Positions 1 to 7,036 of a stretch of 64,000 nucleotides of DNA are shown piece after piece; within the stretch, counting starts at the first letter, position 1, and the number at the start of each line of letters is the position of its first letter. The position numbers were made by a program, and so were the translations under genes. The stretch comes from Bacilli bacterium (GTDB lineage Bacteria > Bacillota_I > Bacilli_A > RF39 > UBA660): contig JAEDNL010000001.1 of NCBI GenBank assembly GCA_016302505.1, forward strand, positions 17,789 to 81,788, in the 5' to 3' direction. Under the pieces are notes generated by a model. It searched no databases, had not been told where the DNA came from, and worked only from the letters and a program-made list of their open reading frames with translations.

Positions 1-2
1 AA

Positions 3-821
3 AAATGTAAGACTAAATTTGTCAATGTAATGAGAAGATATGTTAATAAGTTTTTTAAAGACTTAGAAAATGATAAAGAATTTAAAAGACCAGAAACAGT
101 AAACTTATTAAATCAAACTAGAAAAACGTTGAAAAATGTTTATAAATTTATTAAAAATAAAGAAGTAGTTGATGCTAATTCATTATTAAGATCTGCATTT
201 GAAAACTTAATAATGGGTATGATGATTAATGAAAGTGAAGATACCTATAAGGAGTTTATTAATTTATCTATAGATGATACAACTAGACAATATACTAAAC
301 CTCAAAAATTAAGAAATGATTTTAGAAAAGTATTACGTAAATTAGATGGTGATTTATTTATAGATATGAATAGTAGAGATTTAAAGGATTTTCTTGATGA
401 GTTCTATGATAAGATGTGTTTATTTACTCATAGTACTATATTAGTCAATGCTATGATAGAAATAGAAAAAGATGATGATTTAGATATATATGTCGTAGCT
501 TTAAAACAGAATACTTATTTTGTAGAATTGCTATTATATTTATGTTTAAAGTATCTTTGTAATTATAAAAAAGATCCAATTGATATTACATATTTATTAT
601 TAGGCTGGTATGTTTTAATTAGTGATGTTTCTAAAGAAAAAATCACACCAGAAAAGATGAAAAAACTAAATAAATTGTTATATGCCGATTTTAATAAGGA
701 ATATTTGGAAAAGAATAAAGAAAATGTTGATTTTTTGACAGAAGAAGCAAAAAAATTACAAGAAGATATACAAAAAAATCCTACTGGATTTGTAGAACTT
801 CTTACAACATTAGTTAAATAA
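3..821 (+). CDS. Hypothetical protein, probably 5'-partial
   Basis: I do not recognise this protein. The reading frame is open to the left edge of the window. The first in-frame ATG, at 30, has no Shine-Dalgarno sequence, so the true start probably lies outside the window. The protein is helical and charged, with no signal peptide or membrane segment. A segment around residues 50-60 (counted from the ATG at 30) reads SLLRSAFEN, and about 75 residues later comes LFTHST. That spacing loosely recalls HEPN or DUF5677-type helical bundles, but this is only a resemblance. It ends ahead of an inverted repeat and a terminator, so it is transcribed separately from the next gene. Confidence 0.6.
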   Translation, partial: KCKTKFVNVMRRYVNKFFKDLENDKEFKRPETVNLLNQTRKTLKNVYKFIKNKEVVDANSLLRSAFENLIMGMMINESEDTYKEFINLSIDDTTRQYTKPQKLRNDFRKVLRKLDGDLFIDMNSRDLKDFLDEFYDKMCLFTHSTILVNAMIEIEKDDDLDIYVVALKQNTYFVELLLYLCLKYLCNYKKDPIDITYLLLGWYVLISDVSKEKITPEKMKKLNKLLYADFNKEYLEKNKENVDFLTEEAKKLQEDIQKNPTGFVELLTTLVK

Positions 822-858
822 TTTTAGGTACGTAATTAGATGCGTAAAGTACCTAAAA
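822..858. repeat. Perfect 10-bp inverted repeat
   Basis: TTTTAGGTAC (822-831) is exactly complementary to GTACCTAAAA (849-858), with a 17-base loop. It begins right after the stop codon of the preceding gene. Neither strand shows a T-tract after the stem, so it may be a processing or stability hairpin or a weak terminator rather than a standard intrinsic terminator. Confidence 0.5.
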
Positions 859-971
859 ACATATAAATTTGCATAAACTTAAATAAACTGATATGTATAT
901 AAACCTTTATAAATAAAGGGTTTTATATATTTTATAAATATTGACAATATGGAACTCAGTCGCCCCCTGAA

Positions 972-997
972 GAGAGCGAAAGCTCTCATTTTTGTTT
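972..997 (+). terminator. Intrinsic terminator, GAAA tetraloop
   Basis: GAGAGC (972-977), a GAAA tetraloop and GCTCTC (982-987) are followed by ATTTTTGTTT. It lies 150 bases after the first gene, which it probably ends, or it could attenuate transcription towards the 1094 gene. Confidence 0.7.
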
Positions 998-1062
998 GTA
1001 TTAAAGGATTTGCAATAGTCACAAAAATTTTAGGCGACATTTTTTTAATTTTTACTTTGCTA

Positions 1063-1071
1063 TGATATAAT
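1063..1071 (+). promoter_or_regulatory. Extended -10 promoter
   Basis: TGATATAAT (1063-1071) is an extended -10 element 23 bases before the ATG at 1094. No convincing -35 is present, as is usual for TGn-type promoters. The RBS TAGGTGATG follows. Confidence 0.6.
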
Positions 1072-1093
1072 ATTTTCATAAGTAGGTGATGTT

Positions 1094-2764
1094 ATGGATA
1101 AATTAAATTCGGCTTTATCTTATTATAATGGAGTTAAAGCTTATTCGTTTTTTTTACTTAATCAATTCGGAGATACTTCCTTTGATGGAGGTTTAATTCT
1201 AGAGAAAAATAATTATAATGCGGCAAAGGTTGCATTTATAAGTAGTATACTTCTTGGGGCAAAAGAGGATATAGTAGAAAAGTTACCTAATTTAGAATTT
1301 GGTTCTTTAATATATGAAGATGATCTTATTAAGAATGTTAAATTAATAGCAACGAAAGATAAAGATGATTATGTTATAGATAATTATAAATTTAGTTCAG
1401 CTGCTGAAGTGGTAGCAATGATTAGAAATAAGTTTGCTCATGGAAATTTTGAGCTAGATCTTGAACATAGTAGAATAATATTTGATTTTGCTGGAACTAA
1501 AGTTAAATTAAATATAGATAAATTAACTAACTTCGTGGTAATTGCATTAAATAATTATTATGAAAAATCTCAAAACAAAAAATATTATAAGGTTATATTA
1601 GAAAGTGATAAAGTTCTTGCAGATCGTAAAAAAACTTTTTCTAGTCCTACTGATGTTAAAACCTTTATATTAAATTTAAATAAATTTTCGGTATCATTAA
1701 AAAGAAAAGATGGAGAAATTATTCCTCATGATTTGAAGTCTATACTTGATGGGGTTGTTAATGGATATAAAAAAGATATGAACCTTAAGGTATTTTTAAC
1801 TTTTAAACATTTTATTAATGATGAATATGATTTGGATTGGGGTAAAAGCAAAGTAGTAATTGATGATATTGATGATTTTTCTATGGTTATGTATAATCAA
1901 GTGAAAGAGTTAGATTATGATTCTGCGGTAAATTTTGTAATGAATTCTGTCGCTGATGTAATACTTAAAAATAACAAGACATCTCACATGACTTCGTCGC
2001 TAAGGAACTTATTACTACTAGATGCGACTTATCATACTAATTCAATTTCTAAAGATAAGTTATTTAATTATTTGAGTGATAAATTTGGTAATTACTTTTT
2101 TATAGGTAATAGAGAACTAGCTTCTTCTAGTATTTGCTTGTTTCAAACATTATTTGCATACTTGCATGACGATTATTTTGATAATGATAATAAATATACT
2201 AGTTTACCAAATAATGGTCTTAAATATGCTGCTTTAGATGTGTCTTGTTTTAATATTGATTATTTAAAAGCAGATAGAAAAGTAATTAATCAATACTTGG
2301 AGGTTTATAATGGTGCTAGCAAGAGATTACTAGAAATAAGAAATAAGATTAACCAAAATACTTTAAGTTTAAATGTTGTTAAGCAAAAAGGCAATTTAAA
2401 AGCAGTAAGCGTGTTGAGTCAAAATATTGCAAATGAAAAACTCTTGGAAGCACAGTATGCTCAAGATGAAATTAATGCTAAGGCTAGTTATGATGAGGCG
2501 ATTTTATATGAGGCAAATAATCTCGATTTAATTAAAAATAGAGCAATCATTAATGGAATAAGAAATAGCATAGCTCATGGTAATTATACATTTTATGTAG
2601 AAGATGGGGTTTCTAAAATATTATTTGAGGATTTATATGAGGGTGAATGCACTTTTAGAGCAAGTGTTTCTGTTGTTGATTTTTTGAATTTTATTTATGC
2701 TAGTGAAGCAATTGTAACAAGTTTTATTAATAGTAAAATTAAGGTAAATGACGCTTCTCTTTAA
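1094..2764 (+). CDS. Hypothetical protein with two HEPN-like RX4H motifs
   Basis: This 556-residue protein belongs to no family I can name. It carries two copies of the HEPN ribonuclease signature R-N-x-x-A-H: R111-H116 (RNKFAH) and R490-H495 (RNSIAH). Each is followed by GN and a beta-hairpin-like stretch. The two halves share the layout of a helix, then RNxxAHGN, then strands, which suggests a duplicated HEPN-like domain with a helical middle. HEPN proteins with RX4H are often RNases in toxin-antitoxin or defence settings, so an RNA-cleaving role is possible but inferred. It has its own promoter and is monocistronic. It has no signal peptide or membrane segments. Confidence 0.75.
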   Translation: MDKLNSALSYYNGVKAYSFFLLNQFGDTSFDGGLILEKNNYNAAKVAFISSILLGAKEDIVEKLPNLEFGSLIYEDDLIKNVKLIATKDKDDYVIDNYKFSSAAEVVAMIRNKFAHGNFELDLEHSRIIFDFAGTKVKLNIDKLTNFVVIALNNYYEKSQNKKYYKVILESDKVLADRKKTFSSPTDVKTFILNLNKFSVSLKRKDGEIIPHDLKSILDGVVNGYKKDMNLKVFLTFKHFINDEYDLDWGKSKVVIDDIDDFSMVMYNQVKELDYDSAVNFVMNSVADVILKNNKTSHMTSSLRNLLLLDATYHTNSISKDKLFNYLSDKFGNYFFIGNRELASSSICLFQTLFAYLHDDYFDNDNKYTSLPNNGLKYAALDVSCFNIDYLKADRKVINQYLEVYNGASKRLLEIRNKINQNTLSLNVVKQKGNLKAVSVLSQNIANEKLLEAQYAQDEINAKASYDEAILYEANNLDLIKNRAIINGIRNSIAHGNYTFYVEDGVSKILFEDLYEGECTFRASVSVVDFLNFIYASEAIVTSFINSKIKVNDASL

Positions 2765-2786
2765 GTAGTGAATAAAGGCTAATTTA

Positions 2787-2815
2787 TTGTAAATAATAGT
2801 AATAGATGGTATAAT
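2787..2815 (+). promoter_or_regulatory. Promoter of the racemase/ligase operon
   Basis: -35 TTGTAA (2787-2792), a 17-base spacer and extended -10 TGGTATAAT (TATAAT at 2810-2815) are present. Transcription would start near 2822, which rules out the TTG at 2820 as a start and supports the TTG at 2838. Confidence 0.7.
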
Positions 2816-2837
2816 TTTATTGATTGTAGGTGGTATT

Positions 2838-4001
2838 TTGTATAGAAAAACTTACGCACTCATTGATTGTGATGTAATAAAAAGTAATATTGAAAAAATA
2901 AGAGAAACTTATAATGATTATAAATATTATTTTGGAGTTGTTAAAGCTAATGCTTATGGTCATGGAATATATGTTATTAATGCGATGATTGATGCAGGAA
3001 TAAATTATTTGGCAGTAGCCACATTGGAAGAGGCTTTAAATATTAGAAAATTGAATAAAAAGATTTCGGTTATAGTACTTGAACCAATAGATGCTTCTAA
3101 TGCCAAGGTTGCTGCACTAAATAATATAACTATTACAATAGATGATGTAGAAAACTTTAAGGATATCTTAAATCAAAAAGTTAAACTAAAATTTCACATG
3201 AAAATTGATACTGGGATGAATAGATTTGGTTTAAAGAAGAGTGAAGATGCTGATTATATTTATAAGAATTCAAATAATATACTTGTTTTGGAAGGAATTT
3301 TTACTCAGCTTTATTCAGGATTTGGAGAAGAATTAAAAAAAGAGGAAAATAGATTTTTGGAAATTACAAAAAATATTGATTTATCAAAAGTGCCAATTGT
3401 TCATTTGGATCGTTCATTAACTTTAGAACAGCACGAAAGGTTCTCTTTTGCAAATGGCGTAAGACTAGGAATAATTATGTATGGATTTCCTAAGAGAGTG
3501 TATCAGCCATCTTTAAAAAGACGAATATATAATTTTGTACTTAGAAAAAAAACGACTAGTGAAGAAAGCGTTCTTAAATTAAATACAGCATTTAAGTTTT
3601 ATACAACTGTAATGGAAACAAAAAGTGTATTGCCTGGAGAAGTAGTTGGGTATGGTGGTATGTATGATAGTAAAGAAAATAGTAAGATTGCTATTTTACC
3701 TTATGGATTTGCTGATTTTACGTTTATTAAGCCAACTAACGTGTATATTAAAAATAGGAAATATAAAATTATAACTAATTATATGGATATAACAAGTGTT
3801 ATAGTTGATGATTCAGTTAAATCAGGTGACATGGTAGAAATATTTGGTGATATAATTAAAATTAGAGAAGCAGCAGAAGAAGCAGGCGTAAATGTTTATA
3901 AGCTTCTTTGCAGTGTTACAACTAGAGTACCACGGGTTTATAAGTATCAGAATAAAGAGGTAGAGGTTAATTATTTAGGAGGATTAGATGAAAAAATTTA
4001 G
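2838..4001 (+). CDS. alr: Alanine racemase-family PLP enzyme
   Basis: This is a PLP-dependent amino-acid racemase of the alanine racemase fold, 387 residues from the TTG at 2838 (RBS AGGTGG at 2828-2833). The PLP lysine is K36 in VVKANAYGHG. The opposing catalytic tyrosine is Y272 in VGYGG, followed by the family pattern LPYGFADF. An N-terminal TIM barrel and C-terminal beta domain are both full length. Its stop overlaps the start of an ATP-grasp ligase by 14 bases, so the two are translationally coupled. That pairing suggests the D-amino acid is used by the ligase, possibly in peptidoglycan. Substrate (Ala, Asp, Ser or Lys) cannot be read from sequence. The middle region HLDRSLTLEQH is less typical of plain Alr, so a specialised racemase is possible. 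Confidence 0.88.
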   Translation: MYRKTYALIDCDVIKSNIEKIRETYNDYKYYFGVVKANAYGHGIYVINAMIDAGINYLAVATLEEALNIRKLNKKISVIVLEPIDASNAKVAALNNITITIDDVENFKDILNQKVKLKFHMKIDTGMNRFGLKKSEDADYIYKNSNNILVLEGIFTQLYSGFGEELKKEENRFLEITKNIDLSKVPIVHLDRSLTLEQHERFSFANGVRLGIIMYGFPKRVYQPSLKRRIYNFVLRKKTTSEESVLKLNTAFKFYTTVMETKSVLPGEVVGYGGMYDSKENSKIAILPYGFADFTFIKPTNVYIKNRKYKIITNYMDITSVIVDDSVKSGDMVEIFGDIIKIREAAEEAGVNVYKLLCSVTTRVPRVYKYQNKEVEVNYLGGLDEKI

Positions 4002-5223
4002 AGCTTTAATTATTGGAAATGATATAAATGCATATTATTTGGCGAGATGTTATCATGAATTTACTGGAGAAAAAGCTGATTTACTTGCTAATTATATTGC
4101 TGGGGAAAAACCATTTTCATATACAAGATATACGAATATTTTAAACATTAGATATCGTGAAAATCTATGGGATGAAAAAGTGTTTTTAGAGGAATTAGAT
4201 TTGTATTTTAATGAACATAAGAAAGAAAAGATTTTACTTGTTAGTAGTAATGAGACTTACGGTGAGTTTATTGCTAAAAATAAAGCAAAGTTAAAAAAGA
4301 AATTTTTCTTTAATTATCCTAGTGTTAAGTTACAACATACTTTAGTAAATAAAGAGGATTTTTATAAGACTTATGCTGATTATGAAATAGATTTACCTAG
4401 ATCAATTTATTATGATTGTACAAAGGATGAAAAAATAAATGAATGTGATATTACTTTTCCAGTAATTGTTAAACCAGCAAATGTAATTCTTTTTAAGCAT
4501 ATTAGTTTTGCTGGGAAAAAGAAAATTTACAAATTAGAAAATATGGAAGAACTTAATGATGTTATTAATAAGTTTAAAAAAGGAAATTATACTGATACGA
4601 TAATTATTCAAGAGTATATTCCTGGAGATGATTCTCATTTGTTTGATGCTGTGGTTTATGCTGATAAAAATAAAAAAGTTAAGATGGTATCATTTGCTCA
4701 AATTGGCTTACAAGAACATGCACCAAGAATGATTGGTAACGCAGCGGTTATTATTAATGGGTATTCTCAGTATCCAGGAGTAGAAGAGCAAATTGAAAAG
4801 ATTAGAAAGTTTACTGAAAAAATTGGTTATCAGGGTTTTGCAGAATTTGATATGAAATATGATGCAAGAGATGGTAAGTATAAAGTTATGGAGATTAATG
4901 CAAGACAGGGAAGATGTTCTTATTATATTGTGCCTGCTGGTTTTAATTTAATAGAGTTACTTTATAAAGATTTAATTGAAGGCAAAGATTTAAAATATAA
5001 AGTTTGCAATAAAGAAGTTTTAGAGACTTTTGTACCTAAAAAGGTTGTGAAAAAATACATAACTAATGAAGAATATAAAGCAAAAGTATTATCTATGTGG
5101 AAAGATAGAGTTGAGGCTTTAAATTATAAAAAAGATACAAGTTTTTTAAGAAAATTATTATTAATTAAGATTAGATATAACTATATTAAAGATTATAAAA
5201 ATTTTAAATGGGACTGGAAATAG
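3988..5223 (+). CDS. ATP-grasp carboxylate-amine ligase (D-aspartate ligase-like)
   Basis: A 411-residue ATP-grasp enzyme. The N-terminal 110 residues form a Rossmann-like preATP-grasp domain (ALIIGNDINAYYLAR). It then shows FPVIVKPAN, the IIQEYIPGDD hinge pattern and the metal/ATP-binding VMEINARQGR motif, followed by SYYIVPAG. This layout matches carboxylate-amine ligases such as the Enterococcus D-aspartate ligase, which adds D-Asp to the peptidoglycan stem peptide and is encoded beside a racemase. The coupled racemase gene upstream makes ligation of a D-amino acid to cell-wall precursor a reasonable inference. It could instead ligate another amino acid. An intrinsic terminator overlaps its stop codon, so this closes a two-gene operon. 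Confidence 0.8.
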   Translation: MKKFRALIIGNDINAYYLARCYHEFTGEKADLLANYIAGEKPFSYTRYTNILNIRYRENLWDEKVFLEELDLYFNEHKKEKILLVSSNETYGEFIAKNKAKLKKKFFFNYPSVKLQHTLVNKEDFYKTYADYEIDLPRSIYYDCTKDEKINECDITFPVIVKPANVILFKHISFAGKKKIYKLENMEELNDVINKFKKGNYTDTIIIQEYIPGDDSHLFDAVVYADKNKKVKMVSFAQIGLQEHAPRMIGNAAVIINGYSQYPGVEEQIEKIRKFTEKIGYQGFAEFDMKYDARDGKYKVMEINARQGRCSYYIVPAGFNLIELLYKDLIEGKDLKYKVCNKEVLETFVPKKVVKKYITNEEYKAKVLSMWKDRVEALNYKKDTSFLRKLLLIKIRYNYIKDYKNFKWDWK

Positions 5224-5235
5224 TTCCTTTTTTTT
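5210..5235 (+). terminator. Intrinsic terminator of the racemase/ligase operon
   Basis: GGGACT (5210-5215), loop GGAAAT and AGTTCC (5222-5227) with one G-T pair are followed by eight T. The stem includes the last codons and stop of the ligase gene. Confidence 0.8.
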
Positions 5236-5282
5236 GCTTGCTTGTAGGTTTATAATTTTTGATTTTGGGAATAATAATAGTG

Positions 5283-5618
5283 ATGATGTTTATGAAGAAG
5301 TTTACTATTTTCTTTTTTTTATTAAATTTATGTGGAGTGGTTATTGCCAAGGGGATAAATCAGTCCTATGCGTTTGATAATAGTTATGTTGATTATCCAG
5401 TAGGAGTAACTACTTTAAATGGGATAAATTATATTAATAGTAATAATGTACTTAAAGTTTGTTCTTATGAATATTGCTATGATTATAAGGGTGGCGAAAT
5501 GCAAGCGTATTTAAAGAATTTTGCTGTTTATTTAGATTCTGTGTATGATGATGATTATAAGATTTTAGTCTATTTTAAGGGGTATCCGATTACAAAAATA
5601 TACTACGCTAAAGATTAA
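5283..5618 (+). CDS. Small secreted protein of unknown function
   Basis: A protein of about 111 residues starting at the ATG at 5283. A -10 element TATAAT at 5251-5256 puts the transcription start after the more upstream TTG at 5259. ATG 5286 or 5292 are alternatives. The N-terminus is a signal peptide (two lysines, a Phe/Leu-rich core, cleavage plausible after GVVIA). The mature part of about 85 residues is rich in Tyr and Asp and has two Cys in a CSYEYC arrangement that could form a disulphide outside the cell. Its 3' end overlaps the convergent helicase gene by 11 bases. No family recognised. Confidence 0.6.
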   Translation: MMFMKKFTIFFFLLNLCGVVIAKGINQSYAFDNSYVDYPVGVTTLNGINYINSNNVLKVCSYEYCYDYKGGEMQAYLKNFAVYLDSVYDDDYKILVYFKGYPITKIYYAKD

Positions 5619-6963
5619 TAATTTCTATGTAGTCTTTACCGTATTTTTTTATTTCTTTGATAAATACGGATTCATTGTTGTTGGGAACTACTAAGTAAGT
5701 GTAATTTTTGGAACGAGTTAGGGCGACATAAAATAGTCGTCTTTCTTCTTCGTCTTTAAAAGTATCACCTTTTATAATTTTATCTAATAATTTAGGGTTA
5801 GGGATTCTGCTAGGCAAACTGTTTGATTTATTTTCAAGGTTTACTATGATAGTATTGTCAAATTCTAAACCTTTTGATTTGTGAATGGTTAAAAAGCGAA
5901 TGTTTTCAGTTTCTTCTATGAAGAACTTTTCTTTATCTTTATTATTTCTACCCATTATTAATATTGAGCCTTCAAGAGTGTTTACTATTTTGTTAATAAT
6001 ATTTTTGGAGTTTTTATAGTAAACTATTTTGATTGGTTTAGTAAGATTTTTTTGGCAAATAGTATTTTTAGGAATTTGATGTTTATTTTGCATGATGAAT
6101 TTATTAGCTAGGTTTATAGTTTCTTGGTTGTTACGATAATTTTGTACTAGTTTTAATATGTGAATTGTTGGAATGTACTTTTTTATATTAAGAAATATGT
6201 TTAAATCTAGACCACTAAAACGATAGATGGATTGATAGTCGTCACCAACAAAGAATACTCTAGCATTATTCGCTTTTTTAATTGATAGAATTAAATTTAA
6301 TCTGGTGTAAGAAGTGTCTTGAAATTCGTCAATAATAATAAATTTATAGGGTACACTTTTAGATTTGTTTTCTATTTGTTGTTGTGCGTTAATTATTAAA
6401 TCATTAAAATCGTGAGTGCCAGAAGATGATAATTCGTTTTGATAGATTAAGTAAATCTCTATTATTATTTTTAAATAATCTTTATTTATAAAGTGAGATT
6501 TTTGATATAGAACATAAAGACTGTCAATGGAAGAATAATTGGCTTTATATAGATTTATAAATGTTTTGATGTAGTTTTTAAGTTCATAAATGGGTGTTTC
6601 TATTTTAATTCTTTGAAGAGATTTATATGTATTTTTATTACTTTTAGCGTAACTTTCAAAATATTCGTTTATTATAAAGTTTAGCAAGTATTCGTTTGCT
6701 AATGTAAAGTTTTCATCTTTGATGATATTCATAGCTAGTTTATGAAATGTAAATATATCAATGTTTTTTTCGCATTTTTTCTTAATATCGTTAACGGATT
6801 CGTTGGTAAATGATATTACTAGTATGTCTTTTTCTTTGTAGATGTTGTTTGCTAATAAGTAGTTAATTTTATTAATTATGGTAAATGTTTTTCCGGAGCC
6901 AGCGCCAGCGATTAGGAGGGTGTCATCTAGACTTTGGACGGCTTTAATTTGTTCTTCATTCAT
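5608..6963 (-). CDS. UvrD/Rep-type superfamily 1 DNA helicase, compact form
   Basis: A 3'-5' SF1A helicase of about 451 residues, shorter than UvrD or PcrA (about 720). Motifs in order: Walker A AGAGSGKT near the N-terminus, motif Ia VISFTNES, Walker B IIIDEFQDTS, motif III GDDYQSIYRFSG, motif IV QNYRNN, motif V TIHKSKGLEFD and motif VI LFYVALTRSK. The insert domains (1B/2B) are small. The start is taken as ATG 6963, because the upstream in-frame TTG at 6999 coincides with a TTGACA -35 box. The predicted transcription start falls at the ATG, so translation may be leaderless. It follows addA but is separated from it by a terminator and its own promoter. A role in repair or replication-fork restart is inferred. 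Confidence 0.85.
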   Translation of the reverse strand: MNEEQIKAVQSLDDTLLIAGAGSGKTFTIINKINYLLANNIYKEKDILVISFTNESVNDIKKKCEKNIDIFTFHKLAMNIIKDENFTLANEYLLNFIINEYFESYAKSNKNTYKSLQRIKIETPIYELKNYIKTFINLYKANYSSIDSLYVLYQKSHFINKDYLKIIIEIYLIYQNELSSSGTHDFNDLIINAQQQIENKSKSVPYKFIIIDEFQDTSYTRLNLILSIKKANNARVFFVGDDYQSIYRFSGLDLNIFLNIKKYIPTIHILKLVQNYRNNQETINLANKFIMQNKHQIPKNTICQKNLTKPIKIVYYKNSKNIINKIVNTLEGSILIMGRNNKDKEKFFIEETENIRFLTIHKSKGLEFDNTIIVNLENKSNSLPSRIPNPKLLDKIIKGDTFKDEEERRLFYVALTRSKNYTYLVVPNNNESVFIKEIKKYGKDYIEIINL

Positions 6964-6970
6964 GTTTGTT

Positions 6971-6999
6971 AATATATAAAATGATTTTGTTTTTGTCAA
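6971..6999 (-). promoter_or_regulatory. Promoter of the compact helicase gene
   Basis: On the minus strand: -35 TTGACA (6999-6994), a 17-base spacer and -10 TATATT (6976-6971). Only seven bases separate the -10 from the ATG at 6963, and no Shine-Dalgarno sequence fits in between. Confidence 0.6.
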
Positions 7000-7000
7000 T

Positions 7001-7036
7001 AAAAAAGAACATTAATCTATTTTAGTTAATGTTCTT
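7001..7036 (-). terminator. Intrinsic terminator of addBA
   Basis: On the minus strand an 11-bp stem, AAGAACATTAA (7036-7026) with TTAATGTTCTT (7015-7005), is followed by TTTT. It spans the addA stop codon. Confidence 0.75.

Noticed and set aside
941..946. TTGACA as a promoter -35
   Set aside because: No -10-like hexamer lies 16-18 bases downstream; the region there is CCCCCTGA.
879..1079. Minus-strand open frame in the 822-1093 gap
   Set aside because: It runs through a terminator hairpin and the -10 region of the next gene, has no ribosome site and an unlikely composition.
2820..2837. TTG at 2820 as the racemase start
   Set aside because: It lies before the predicted transcription start; TTG 2838 has AGGTGG upstream.
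5259..5282. TTG start for the small secreted protein
   Set aside because: A -10 element at 5251-5256 places the transcription start downstream of it.
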